64,000 nucleotides of DNA from Streptomyces diastatochromogenes (lineage in GTDB: Bacteria; Actinomycetota; Actinomycetes; Streptomycetales; Streptomycetaceae), in NCBI RefSeq assembly GCF_002242805.1, contig NZ_MCGQ01000039.1, forward strand, positions 1 to 64,000, written 5' to 3'. The position numbers and the translations under genes are program-made. Below are positions 52,258 through 63,579 of the stretch, piece after piece. Every line of letters starts with the position of its first letter. Positions within the stretch are counted from its first letter, which is position 1. Under the pieces are notes generated by a model, which was not told where the DNA came from, ran no database searches, and was given only the letters and a program-made list of their open reading frames with translations.

Positions 52258-53163
52258 TCAGCCGAAGACGGCCAGGCTCTTCGCCTTGCCCTTGTGCTCC
52301 TCGACCAGCGCGAGGAAGCGGCCCTCGGGGTCGAAGACGGCGACGGGGCCGGCGCCCGCGTACGTCTCGGGCATCTCCAGCCGGACGCCGTTGAGGAGCA
52401 GCCGGGCGCGCTTGGCGTCCACGTCCCAGCGTCGGAACGCGGCCGCGGCGGCCTCGGCGATCGGCATGACGGTCAGCTCCGCCTGGAGCTGGTCCAGCGT
52501 CTTCGCGGAGTCGATCTTGTACGGCCCGACGCGGGTGCGGCGCAGCGCGGTGAGGTGGCCGCCGACGCCCAGGTCGGCGCCGAGGTCGCGGGCGAGGGCG
52601 CGGATGTAGGTACCGGACGAGCAGACCACCGAGACCACCAGGTCGAGCACGGCGGTGCCGTCCTCGGCGACGGCGTCCCGGACGTCGTACACCGTGAAGG
52701 AGGAGACGCGCACCGGCCGGGCGGGGATCTCGAAGTCCTCGCCCTCGCGGGCCCGCTTGTACGACCGTACGCCGTCGATCTTGATGGCGCTGACCTTGGA
52801 CGGCACCTGCATGATGTCGCCGGTCAGCTTGGCGATGCCGGCGTCGATGGCGTCCCGGGTCACCTTGGACGCGTCGGTGGAGGAGGTGATGTCCCCCTCG
52901 GCGTCGTCGGTGACGGTGTTCTGGCCGAGCCGGATGGTGCCCAGGTACTCCTTCTCGGTGAGGGCGAGGTGCCCGAGGAGCTTGGTGGCGCGCTCCACAC
53001 CGAGGACGAGGACGCCGGTGGCCATCGGGTCGAGGGTGCCGGCGTGGCCGACGCGGCGCGTGCGTGCGATGCCGCGCATCTTGGCGACCACGTCGTGCGA
53101 AGTGAAGCCCGACGGCTTGTCGACGATGACAAGGCCGTCGGGCGTGGTGTGCTTCTGGGTCAT
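52258..53163 (-). CDS. truB: tRNA pseudouridine-55 synthase
   Basis: 301 aa. Converts U55 of the T-loop of tRNAs to pseudouridine. Catalytic Asp45 lies in GHAGTLDPMATG. The tyrosine of KEYLGTIRLG and the RNA-binding SSGTYIRALARDLG are present, with a C-terminal PUA-like extension. ATG overlaps the rbfA stop (ATGA), so it is coupled. Last gene of the translation operon. Confidence 0.96.
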   Translation of the reverse strand: MTQKHTTPDGLVIVDKPSGFTSHDVVAKMRGIARTRRVGHAGTLDPMATGVLVLGVERATKLLGHLALTEKEYLGTIRLGQNTVTDDAEGDITSSTDASKVTRDAIDAGIAKLTGDIMQVPSKVSAIKIDGVRSYKRAREGEDFEIPARPVRVSSFTVYDVRDAVAEDGTAVLDLVVSVVCSSGTYIRALARDLGADLGVGGHLTALRRTRVGPYKIDSAKTLDQLQAELTVMPIAEAAAAAFRRWDVDAKRARLLLNGVRLEMPETYAGAGPVAVFDPEGRFLALVEEHKGKAKSLAVFG

Positions 53164-53621
53164 TCCGCGGCGTCGCCGTCCGTCTCGGCGCTCTCGTCCT
53201 CGGCCGGCTTGCGGTACGGGTCCGCGCCGGCCGCGTAGGACGCGCCCGCGGAGGCCTCGCGGACCTTCGCGTCGGACTGCCGTGCCTTGTCGAGGAGGTC
53301 CTCGATGGTCCGGGCGGTGTCGGGGAGGGCGTCCGCGACGAAGGTGAGGGTCGGCGTGAACTTCACGCCGGCCGCGCGGCCGACCTCGGAGCGCAGGATG
53401 CCCTTGGCGCTCTCCAGGCCGGCGGCCGCGGCCGTCCGCTCCTCGTCGTCCCCGTAGACCGTGTAGAAGACGGTCGCCTCCCGCAGGTCACCCGTGACCC
53501 GGGTGTCCGTGATGGTGACGTGCGAGCCGAGCCGCGGGTCCTTGATCCCGCGCTGCAGCTTCTGGGCCACCACCTCCCGGATGAGGTCCGCCAGCCTTTT
53601 CGCCCGCGCGTTGTCGGCCAC
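53160..53621 (-). CDS. rbfA: 30S ribosome-binding factor A
   Basis: 153 aa. KH-fold factor for 16S rRNA 5'-end maturation and cold adaptation. Typical features are RAKRLADLIREVVAQKLQRG, DPRLGSHVTITDTRVTGDL and FTPTLTFVADALPDTA, then an acidic actinobacterial tail. GTG at 53621 has GGGAGACGGACCA upstream; the longer open frame before it is arginine-rich and not like the family. Confidence 0.94.
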   Translation of the reverse strand: MADNARAKRLADLIREVVAQKLQRGIKDPRLGSHVTITDTRVTGDLREATVFYTVYGDDEERTAAAAGLESAKGILRSEVGRAAGVKFTPTLTFVADALPDTARTIEDLLDKARQSDAKVREASAGASYAAGADPYRKPAEDESAETDGDAAE

Positions 53622-53659
53622 TGGTCCGTCTCCCGTTCTTTCTTCTTCTCGTTCTGTGG

Positions 53660-53953
53660 TCAGTCGTCGTCGCCGTGGAAGCGCCGTCGCACGGACAGCA
53701 GTTCCACTTCGGGGCGGCCGGCGACCAGCCGTTCGCACCGGTCCAGTACGTCGGTGAGGTGCGCCGCGTCGCCGGAGACCATGGCCAGGCCGATGATCGC
53801 TCGCCGGTGGAGGTCCATGTGGTCCACCTCGGCCGCGCTCACGGCGTACTTCCGCTGGAGTTCGGCGACGATCGGGCGGACGACGGAGCGCTTCTCCTTC
53901 AGCGAGTGGACGTCGCCGAGGAGGAGGTCGAAGGACAGAGTCCCCACGTACAT
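53660..53953 (-). CDS. YlxP-like DUF503 protein
   Basis: 97 aa, full length. Starts MYVGTLSFDLLLGDVHSLKE and contains KRSVVRPIVAELQRKYAVS and VSGDAAHLTDVLDRCERLV, the DUF503 pattern. It sits between infB and rbfA as in most Gram-positives, where a role in ribosome assembly has been proposed. Confidence 0.92.
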   Translation of the reverse strand: MYVGTLSFDLLLGDVHSLKEKRSVVRPIVAELQRKYAVSAAEVDHMDLHRRAIIGLAMVSGDAAHLTDVLDRCERLVAGRPEVELLSVRRRFHGDDD

Positions 53954-54089
53954 GTGTGTAGCCGGTTCACCCGCCGGTACGGGATCGATGGCCCCGGACC
54001 CGTGCGGGCCGGGGACATCAAGAACGGTACCCCGTTCCTGCCGGAGGCTCGACGGGGTTTTACCGCACCCTGGGCTGCGGCTCCCGCCC

Positions 54090-54151
54090 GGGGGCGGAGC
54101 CCCCAGGAACGGCCTGCTGGCCGACAGGACCGGAGTCCCGTCGGCCAGCAG
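54090..54151 (-). terminator. Two hairpins after infB
   Basis: CTGCTGGCCGAC (54114-54125) pairs with 54140-54151, and the inner GGGACTCC/GGTCCT can extend the stem. A second short hairpin, GGGGGC-GGA-GCCCCC (54090-54104), follows; that word is frequent in Streptomyces intergenic DNA. The stem begins 14 nt after the infB stop. Confidence 0.6.
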
Positions 54152-54164
54152 CGAACCGTAGGCG

Positions 54165-57269
<3,105 letters not shown>

Positions 57270-57435
57270 TTCGCTCCTTTGAGGTCCGGGGAAGCCGGAC
57301 CGTCGCTAGTTCATGGGCGTACTCATCGCGTACTCATCGAGTGCTCATCGCAATCTCGACCTGCTTTCGACTCGCGAGGTGTACCAGGCCGTACAGGAGG
57401 ATCCGTACGGCTCGCTTTCTTACTGTGTTGCCTGC

Positions 57436-57717
57436 TCAGCAACTGTCTGACTGCTCGACGTACCGGCGCAACGCCTTTATGTCGAGCGGCCCCGGGACGC
57501 GCAGCGCCCGTGGGAACGCCCGGCGGCGTACCGCCTGGTCGAGACAGACCAGGTCGGGGTGTACATAGGCACCCCGGCCGGGCAGCGTACCGCGAGGATC
57601 GGGAACGCACTGTTCCTGATCCGCCACGATGCGCAGCAGATCGTCCTTGGCCGCTCGCTGCCTGCACCCCACACAGGTGCGTTCAGGGCATGCGCGGGCA
57701 CGCGTCCGGCCAGACAC
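57436..57717 (-). CDS. ylxR: YlxR-family protein (DUF448)
   Basis: 93 aa. Contains the family signature RTCVGCR (~13-19), LLRIV, and GRGAYVHPDLVCLDQAVRRR. YlxR is an RNA- or nucleoid-binding regulator encoded between nusA and infB in most bacteria. GTG start. The 166-nt gap to infB shows no gene and could hold an internal promoter. Confidence 0.93.
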   Translation of the reverse strand: MSGRTRARACPERTCVGCRQRAAKDDLLRIVADQEQCVPDPRGTLPGRGAYVHPDLVCLDQAVRRRAFPRALRVPGPLDIKALRRYVEQSDSC

Positions 57718-57818
57718 TCCTAAGTCTACCTCCCCGTACCGACCTCACCCCTTCGGGGGAAAAGTCGAACAGTTGCCTGCTGCAGGCTGTCGTGATCTCA
57801 GCGGCGTGCGGCCGAGAT

Positions 57819-58817
57819 CTATTCCCCGGCGGGCTCCCCGGCCTGCTCGGTGTCCGGACGGATGTCGATCCGCCAGCCGGTGAGCCGGGCCGCGAGCCGG
57901 GCGTTCTGCCCTTCCTTGCCGATCGCCAGCGACAGCTGGTAGTCCGGCACGGTCACCCGGGCGGAGCGGGAGGCGAGGTCCACGACCTCCACCTTGCTCA
58001 CCCGGGCGGGTGACAGCGCGTTCGCCACCATCTCGGCCGGGTCGTCCGACCAGTCGACGATGTCGATCTTCTCGCCGTTCAGCTCGCCCATCACGTTGCG
58101 CACCCGGCCGCCCATGGGGCCGATGCAGGCACCCTTGGCGTTCAGGCCCGAACGGGTGGACCGTACGGCGATCTTGGTGCGGTGGCCGGCCTCACGGGCG
58201 ATGGCCGCGATCTCGACCGACCCGTCGGCGATCTCCGGCACCTCCAGGGCGAAGAGTTTCTTCACCAGATTGGGATGTGTACGGGAGAGGGTCACGGACG
58301 GGCCGCGCACACCCTTGGCCACCCGGACGACGTACGAGCGCAGCCGCATGCCGTGCTGGTACGACTCACCGGGCACCTGCTCCTGCACCGGCAGGATGGC
58401 TTCCAGCTTGCCGATGTCCACGAGCACGTTCTTCGGGTCGCGGCCCTGCTGGACCACTCCGGTGACGATGTCGCCCTCGCGCCCCGCGTACTCGCCGAGC
58501 GTGGCGTCGTCCTCGGCGTCCCGCAGCCGCTGCAGGATCACCTGCTTGGCGGTGGTGGCGGCGATCCGCCCGAAGCCCGACGGGGTGTCGTCGAACTCGC
58601 GCGGCTCCTGCCCCTCCTCCAGGTCCTCGGGATCCTCCTTCGCCCACACGGTCACGTGCCCGGTCTCCCGGTTGAGCTCCACGCGCGCGTGCCGGCGGCT
58701 TCCCTCGGTGCGGTGGTACGCGATGAGGAGGGCCGACTCGATCGCCTCGACCAGCAGGTCGAAGGAGATCTCCTTCTCCCGAACCAAGCCCCGCAGGGCG
58801 CTCATGTCGATGTCCAC
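57819..58817 (-). CDS. nusA: Transcription termination/antitermination factor NusA
   Basis: 332 aa. N-terminal RNA polymerase-binding domain (ISFDLLVEAIESALLIAYHR), S1 domain (~105-180, GDIVTGVVQQG) and two KH domains (ACIGPMGGRVRNVMGELNGE; LSLAIGKEGQNARLAARLTG). The actinobacterial form has no C-terminal acidic repeats. GTG starts 2 nt after rimP, so they are coupled. Modulates pausing, termination and rRNA antitermination. Confidence 0.96.
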   Translation of the reverse strand: MDIDMSALRGLVREKEISFDLLVEAIESALLIAYHRTEGSRRHARVELNRETGHVTVWAKEDPEDLEEGQEPREFDDTPSGFGRIAATTAKQVILQRLRDAEDDATLGEYAGREGDIVTGVVQQGRDPKNVLVDIGKLEAILPVQEQVPGESYQHGMRLRSYVVRVAKGVRGPSVTLSRTHPNLVKKLFALEVPEIADGSVEIAAIAREAGHRTKIAVRSTRSGLNAKGACIGPMGGRVRNVMGELNGEKIDIVDWSDDPAEMVANALSPARVSKVEVVDLASRSARVTVPDYQLSLAIGKEGQNARLAARLTGWRIDIRPDTEQAGEPAGE

Positions 58818-58819
58818 GG

Positions 58820-59329
58820 CTACGCCTCCTCCTCTTCCTTCATGTCCTTCTTGTCCTTGCGGTTGAACTCGACCTGAACGCGCGCCTTGGCGATCTCCGG
58901 GAAGCCGAGCCGGCGGGCGGTCGCCTTGCGGCCCTTCACCCCGGGCACCTCGACGTCGATGCCCTCGTCGTCGACCGTGAGGATCCGCGCGACCAGTTCG
59001 CCGTCCTCGGCCAGCTGGAACTTCACGAGGCGGTCCACGGCACGCACATAGTGGCGGTGCTCGGTGAGGAGGCGCTCGGCGCCGGGGGTCCCGACTTCCA
59101 GGTCGTAGGCGTCGTCGCCCATCGCGTTGGTCTCGTCGAGCTTCGCCGAGAGCGCGCGGCTCACATCGGCGATCTGGTCCAGGTCGGCTCCGGTGTCGGA
59201 GTCGACGGTCACGCGCAGCACCCTCTTGCGTCCGACGGAGTCCACGGCAATCTCTTCGAGATCCAGCCCCTGGGAGGTGACGAGCGGTTCCAGCAGCTCT
59301 CGCAGCCTCTCGCTCTGGGTGGTGCTCAT
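58820..59329 (-). CDS. rimP: Ribosome maturation factor RimP
   Basis: 169 aa. 30S assembly factor. N-terminal domain with LDLEEIAVDSVGRKRVLRVT and DLDQIADVSRALSA, then YDLEVGTPGAERLL, the strongest family match. Acidic-basic tail at the end. ATG at 59329 has GAGGAG at eight bases; longer in-frame starts lack support. First gene of the rimP-nusA-ylxR-infB-DUF503-rbfA-truB operon. TTGACC at 59380-59385 could be its -35, but the matching -10 is poor. Confidence 0.94.
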   Translation of the reverse strand: MSTTQSERLRELLEPLVTSQGLDLEEIAVDSVGRKRVLRVTVDSDTGADLDQIADVSRALSAKLDETNAMGDDAYDLEVGTPGAERLLTEHRHYVRAVDRLVKFQLAEDGELVARILTVDDEGIDVEVPGVKGRKATARRLGFPEIAKARVQVEFNRKDKKDMKEEEEA

Positions 59330-59559
59330 CCGGGTGACTCCTCGGCCGCGTGTGCTGTTGTGGGATGGGTCGCGTGTCTGGTCAAAGGGTATCCGGTCGA
59401 GGGGAGTGTTGCCGTCCACCTGTGTACGCGCGGTGCCGGTGAGTGGTGTGCGCGGGGCGCGCGGGTACCGTGATCACGGGCGTGCCGCCCGTCGCTGTTC
59501 TTCCTTTCGTATTTCTTCCTTCTTCTTCCTTTCGTACGAGTTCCCCGAGGACGTCTGCA

Positions 59560-60075
59560 GTGCCGTACCCTCCGCCGCCGCGCACCCCCTCGGGGCCGCG
59601 CAGAAGATCCCTGTTCGCGTCGGCCGCCGCGGCCGCCCTGCTGGTGGGCTGCTCGGCCGATCCGGACTCCGGGGGCGGCGACACCCCCTCGGCGACCGAA
59701 CGGGCACGCGCGCGTGCGGCCGAGGACAGCGCGGGGCTGCTGGAGCGCTACGACGCCGTGCTCGCCGCCCATCCGGCGCTGGCCGAGCGGCTGCGCCCGC
59801 TGCGCGCGGAGGTGGCGGCGCACGCGCAGGCGTTCGGGGGCGCCGGGGCCACGGCCACCAAGTCCCCCTCCCCCACGGCCTCCACGGCGACTCCCCCGGC
59901 CGTGCCGGCCGCCGAGAAGGACGCCCTCGCCGATCTCGCCGCCGCCGAGCGCGGCCTCGCCGACCGGCGGACCGAGGCCCTGCTGGACGTGCCGGGCGAA
60001 CTGGCCCGGCTGATGGCGTCGGTGGCGGCGGCCGGGGCGGCCCACGCGTACCTGCTGACCGAGGGGGCCAAGTGA
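59560..60075 (+). CDS. Probable Tat-exported lipoprotein
   Basis: 171 aa. The N-terminus has RRRSLFASAAAAALLVGCS: a twin-arginine-like motif and a lipobox (LVGC, Cys ~32). The mature part is Ala/Glu-rich and helical with a Ser/Pro/Thr patch in the middle (KSPSPTASTATPP), and reads like a ferritin-like bundle half. The GTG start has GAGGACG upstream. Its stop overlaps the next start (GTGA). Divergent from rimP; the 230-nt spacer has a 12-bp direct repeat in a pyrimidine-rich run (59497-59536). Confidence 0.8.
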   Translation: MPYPPPPRTPSGPRRRSLFASAAAAALLVGCSADPDSGGGDTPSATERARARAAEDSAGLLERYDAVLAAHPALAERLRPLRAEVAAHAQAFGGAGATATKSPSPTASTATPPAVPAAEKDALADLAAAERGLADRRTEALLDVPGELARLMASVAAAGAAHAYLLTEGAK

Positions 60076-60557
60076 CCGACGAGACCCAGAAGGCCGAGCT
60101 GACCGCGCTGCAGGCGGCACTGGGCGCGGAGCACGCGGCGGTGTACGGGTACGGCGTCGTCGGCGGGCGGATCGACCAGCGGCGCCGGGCACAGGCGCGG
60201 GCGGCGTACGACGCGCATCGCGCCCGCCGTGACGCGCTGGTGCGCGAGGTACGCGATCTGGGCGGTGTGCCGGTGGCCGCGAGCGCCGCGTACGCGCTGC
60301 CGTTCCAGGTGCCGGACGCGGCCGCAGCGGTGCGGCTGGCCGCCCAGTTGGAGGAGCGGGTGGCCGGGGTGTACTCGGACCTGGTGCGGGCGGCGACCGG
60401 CGCGCGGCGTGGCTCGGCAGCCGCGGCGCTGCGCGAGGCGGCGGTGCGGGCGGTGGGCTGGAGCGGGGAGAGCGTAGCCTTCCCTGGGCTCGCCGAGCGG
60501 GCCGGTGACGACGCAGGTGCGGCCGGCCCCCGTACCTCGGCGTCCCCGACGACGTGA
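60072..60557 (+). CDS. DUF4439 ferritin-like protein
   Basis: 161 aa. Four-helix ferritin-like plan: LTALQAALGAEHAAVYGYGV, RRAQARAAYDAHRARRDAL and later helices LAAQLEERVAGVYSDLV. The Glu and His of helix 1 (GAEHA) and RAR(R)D of helix 2 resemble metal ligands. Coupled to the preceding lipoprotein gene by GTGA overlap, so they probably act together in the envelope. Substrate unknown. Confidence 0.8.
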   Translation: MTDETQKAELTALQAALGAEHAAVYGYGVVGGRIDQRRRAQARAAYDAHRARRDALVREVRDLGGVPVAASAAYALPFQVPDAAAAVRLAAQLEERVAGVYSDLVRAATGARRGSAAAALREAAVRAVGWSGESVAFPGLAERAGDDAGAAGPRTSASPTT

Positions 60558-60607
60558 TCGTGTAGCCGCCCGTACGGCAGGCCCAGGAGGAAGGGAACAA
60601 CTCGCGC

Positions 60608-61516
60608 ATGGCTTTCGAACCGCCCCAGCGGCTGGTGCGGGCGCTCGGTGAGACGGCGCCGGCCGGGGACGACTGGCTGGCGCGGCTGCCCGGGACGGCC
60701 GAGCGGGCGGTCGCCCGGCGCGAGTTGGCCGTGGAGCGGGTCCAGGTGCCCGGCGGGCGCAGCAGCCTGGTGGTGCTGGTCCGGCGGGCGGACGACAGCC
60801 CGGCGGTACTGAAGCTGGCCCCGGCCCGGGCCCGTCCCGAGAGCGAGCGGGCCGCGCTGGCGCACTGGGCCGGCCTGGGCGCCGTACAGCTCCTGGAGAC
60901 GGATGCCGAGGACGCCGCCGAGGGGGTGCTGCTGCTGGAGCGGCTGCACCCGGACGTGTCGGTGCGGTCGCTGCCGGAGGCGAAGGCGCTGCTGGAGGCG
61001 GCGGGGACGCTGCGGCGGCTGTGGGTGGAGCCGCCGGGTGGCCACGCCTTCGAGACGGTGGCCGAGCGGACGGGGCGGCAGGCGGAGGCGATGCGGGCGA
61101 CTGCGTCCGCCTTGGCCGAAGTGGCGGAGTTGGTCGACGCCGCGTTGGCCGCACGCGCGGAGTTGTCGGCGGCGCCGCCCGAGGATCGGCTGCTGCATGG
61201 GACCTTTCGGCAGAGCAAGGTACTTGCCGGGGAGCGGATGCCTTGGCTGGCCGTGGGGCCCGATCCGGTGGTTGGTGAGTGTGCCTTTGATCTGGCGCGG
61301 TTGGTTCGGGATCGGGTGGAGGACCTCATTGCCTCGCCGTCGGGGGCGGCCACGACGCGGCGGCGCGTGAAGCGGTTGGCCGAGTCGCTGGATGTGGATC
61401 AGGAGCGGCTGCGGGGGTGGACGTTGTTCCGGGCCGTGGAGTCGGGGGTTCGGGCGCTGCGGGTGGGGCGGCCGAAGGATGCGGAGTTGTTGCTGGAGTT
61501 CGCGGGTTGGCTCTAG
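60608..61516 (+). CDS. Aminoglycoside-phosphotransferase-like protein, catalytic residues lost
   Basis: 302 aa. Resembles the aminoglycoside/hydroxyurea kinase family (APH(6)-type): SSLVVLVRRADDSPAVLKLA carries the ATP-site Lys, followed by LLLERLHPDVSVRSLP. The active centre differs from the expected HGDLHxxN and IDPxxxxGDPAFD: here HGTFRQSK (~197-204) and VGPDPVVGECAFD. The catalytic Asp, the metal-binding Asn and the second-loop Asp are gone. So a kinase-derived binding or regulatory protein, not a resistance enzyme, is most likely. ATG has AGGAGGAAGGGAAC upstream. Confidence 0.8.
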   Translation: MAFEPPQRLVRALGETAPAGDDWLARLPGTAERAVARRELAVERVQVPGGRSSLVVLVRRADDSPAVLKLAPARARPESERAALAHWAGLGAVQLLETDAEDAAEGVLLLERLHPDVSVRSLPEAKALLEAAGTLRRLWVEPPGGHAFETVAERTGRQAEAMRATASALAEVAELVDAALAARAELSAAPPEDRLLHGTFRQSKVLAGERMPWLAVGPDPVVGECAFDLARLVRDRVEDLIASPSGAATTRRRVKRLAESLDVDQERLRGWTLFRAVESGVRALRVGRPKDAELLLEFAGWL

Positions 61517-61785
61517 GGGCGGTGCAGGCGCTCTGTCATCCGCGGGCCGGTGGGGGCTGATCGCGCAGTTCCCCGCGCCCCTTCGTGACTCGTCCCCAGT
61601 TTGAAAGCGAGCACTGGACAATCCGACGCTGCCCTGCGGGCCCGTTTCACCGCGCGAGCCGGTAGCGGAGTGCCGTCGACGAGTGGGTAGCCCCACTCGT
61701 CCAGCGTGATGTGTTCCGGTAGGAGTTCGGCGCACAAGCCGTGGCCCTCGCAGGCTGTCCAGTCGATGTCGATTCGCTGGTCCAT
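61513..61785 (-). CDS. Ferredoxin (3Fe-4S/4Fe-4S type)
   Basis: 90 aa. Small electron carrier. Cys motif CEGHGLC (Cys-x5-Cys, ~12-18) and DCPVLAF (~55) give three ligands, the usual 3Fe-4S pattern of actinobacterial P450-type ferredoxins. The last ~25 residues (Arg/Gly/Thr-rich) extend beyond the normal ~65. ATG has AGGAG seven bases upstream, inside the NuoF-like gene, 1 nt away. Its TAG overlaps the opposite gene's TAG in a CTAG. Confidence 0.88.
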   Translation of the reverse strand: MDQRIDIDWTACEGHGLCAELLPEHITLDEWGYPLVDGTPLPARAVKRARRAASDCPVLAFKLGTSHEGARGTARSAPTGPRMTERLHRP

Positions 61786-61786
61786 G

Positions 61787-63001
61787 TCAGGTCTCCTGGG
61801 GAACGGGCAGCAAGGGTGTCGGGTCGGTCGCGGTGCACAAGCCCCGTGCGTGGGCGTCGAGTTCGGGCGCGAACGTGGTCAGTGCGCTGCGGACCAGGCG
61901 GATCGTGCCGTCGGGGTGGTGGCAGGCGCCGCGGCCCTGTGTCAGGCCCGTCCAGCGGGTGATGTCGTCGCGGGTGGCGCCCTGGGGGCCGGGCTCGGCC
62001 AGGGTGCGGAAGGCGGCGGCGATGCGGGGGAGGCCGTTGAGGCAGGGGCCGCACTGGCCGGCCGACTGGAGGGCCAGGTAGCGCAGGACGCGGGCGGTCT
62101 CGGTGAGGCCGCAGCGGTCGACGGGGAGGGCGGCCAGGACTCCGGCGCCCAAGGTGCTGGCATCGAGGGGGAGTTGGGCTGCCTGGGGGGTCGGGATCCA
62201 GGTGCCGTGGTAGCCGCCGACGAGGACGGCCGCTGTGTCGTTCAGGGGCAGCAGCCGGGACAGTGGCATGCCGAACGGGGCCTCCACCACCCGGACTTCA
62301 TGGCCGGGTACGTGCAGGGTGCACAGCGCGCTGCCCGGCTGGGCCGGTGTGCCGGCGGCGCGGAACCAGTCGGCGCCGTAGCGGGCGATCAGCGCGAGGT
62401 GGGCCAGGGTCTCGACGTTCTGGACCAGGGTCGGCGCCCGGCGCACTCCGCGCTCGCGGACCGGCGGGTCGGGGTGCGCGGGCAGGGCGGGGCCGCCGGA
62501 GACGTACCGGGCGAGGGCCGAGGCCTGTCCGGCGAGGAACCGGCGGGGCAGTCGTACGACGGTCACGGGCAGCGGGTCGTGCCGCTCGGCGAGCGCGGCC
62601 TCCAGCCAGGAGGCGCCGTCCTCGACCGCGAGATGCGCCTCCTCCGCGCCGAGCGCAGAGGCCGCCACCTGGAGCCCGTCCAGGACGAGGTGCGGGGACA
62701 GTCTCAGCAGGGTGCGGTCCTTGTGGCTCGCGGGTTCGCTCTCCGCGCCGTTGGCCACGACCACGGGCGCCCGCCCGGTGCGCCGGGCCGCGTCGGCGAC
62801 CGCCACGAACTTGCGGTACGCCGGGAACGCCGCTCCCCCGCGCCCGGTGAGCCCGGACTCGGCGAGGGTGCGCAGCAGCCCGGCGGGGTCGCCGTACGCG
62901 AGGGGGCCGTAGCGCCGCACGTGGGTGGTGTGGTCGGCCGGGGTGGCGCCGGGGGCGAGCAGCCGCGGGGACATGTGGAGGTCGGGGAAGGTCGCGGTCA
63001 C
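61787..63001 (-). CDS. NuoF/RnfC-like flavoprotein oxidoreductase
   Basis: 404 aa. The N-terminal half has the Gly-rich FMN/NADH fold GLTGRGGAAFPAYRK (~48-62) and GAESEPASHKDRTLL, as in NuoF and RnfC. An SLBB-like middle (VPGHEVRVVEAPFGMPLSRL) and a C-terminal cluster with CGPCLNG (~316) and GACHHPDG follow; NuoF has ESCGxCxPCR, so one ligand differs. The GTG start overlaps the preceding stop (GTGA). With apbE, a b-type cytochrome and ferredoxin it suggests an electron shuttle across the membrane. Confidence 0.85.
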   Translation of the reverse strand: MTATFPDLHMSPRLLAPGATPADHTTHVRRYGPLAYGDPAGLLRTLAESGLTGRGGAAFPAYRKFVAVADAARRTGRAPVVVANGAESEPASHKDRTLLRLSPHLVLDGLQVAASALGAEEAHLAVEDGASWLEAALAERHDPLPVTVVRLPRRFLAGQASALARYVSGGPALPAHPDPPVRERGVRRAPTLVQNVETLAHLALIARYGADWFRAAGTPAQPGSALCTLHVPGHEVRVVEAPFGMPLSRLLPLNDTAAVLVGGYHGTWIPTPQAAQLPLDASTLGAGVLAALPVDRCGLTETARVLRYLALQSAGQCGPCLNGLPRIAAAFRTLAEPGPQGATRDDITRWTGLTQGRGACHHPDGTIRLVRSALTTFAPELDAHARGLCTATDPTPLLPVPQET

Positions 63002-63579
63002 GGGCGGGCTCCTTCGGCCGTGCGGAGAAGGGCGGCGGGGGTGCGGCGGGCGGCTCGGGCGGAGTGCGCCACGCGGATGCCGAGGGCTGCGAGGACGGCG
63101 GCCGCACAGCAGACCGTCAGCCACGTCATCCAGTCGGTGCCGGTGTCCGTGCCGATGCCGAGGCCGTGGGCCAGGGCGACGGGCCAGGAGGCGTACGCCA
63201 GCCAGTGGACGGCACGCCAGGCGCGCTGTCCGACGCGCTCGCGGAGCAGACTGGTGATCAGGACCGCGAGCATCAGGTCCACGGCGACCGTGCCGAGGCC
63301 GAGCCACAGGGGCTGGTAGTCGGAGACGAAGGGGACGAGGACGTCGAGGGCGCCGATGTTCACATAGCCGTCAATCACCGCGACACCGATGTGCAGCGCC
63401 AGGAAGGCCGTGGCGGACAGCGAGAGCGTGCGGTGCAGCGAGACGGTGCCGAAGCGGGGCAGGCCGGGGAGTCTGGTCCTCAGGCGGACGGCGATGCCGA
63501 GCAGGACGACCAGGGTGAACAGCGCGAGGCAGACGGCGCCCGTGGCCCGGTTGGCGTACCAGAGGGTCTCGGAGGTCAT
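62998..63579 (-). CDS. Ferric-reductase-like transmembrane (b-type heme) protein
   Basis: 193 aa, about six membrane segments. Histidines in pairs within helices (SLHRTLSLSATAFLALHIG and HWLAYASWPVALAHGL) fit two b-type hemes as in the ferric reductase-like domain. Also DYQPLWLGLGTVAVDL. ATG at 63579 overlaps the apbE stop (ATGA). Likely the membrane electron conduit of the operon. Confidence 0.87.
   Translation of the reverse strand: MTSETLWYANRATGAVCLALFTLVVLLGIAVRLRTRLPGLPRFGTVSLHRTLSLSATAFLALHIGVAVIDGYVNIGALDVLVPFVSDYQPLWLGLGTVAVDLMLAVLITSLLRERVGQRAWRAVHWLAYASWPVALAHGLGIGTDTGTDWMTWLTVCCAAAVLAALGIRVAHSARAARRTPAALLRTAEGARP

Noticed and set aside
59357..59385. Promoter for rimP (TTGACC with CACAAC 17 nt away)
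   Set aside because: The -10 hexamer does not resemble TANNNT, so it is only mentioned under rimP.
60608..61516. Aminoglycoside resistance gene
   Set aside because: Catalytic residues of the phosphotransferase family are missing.
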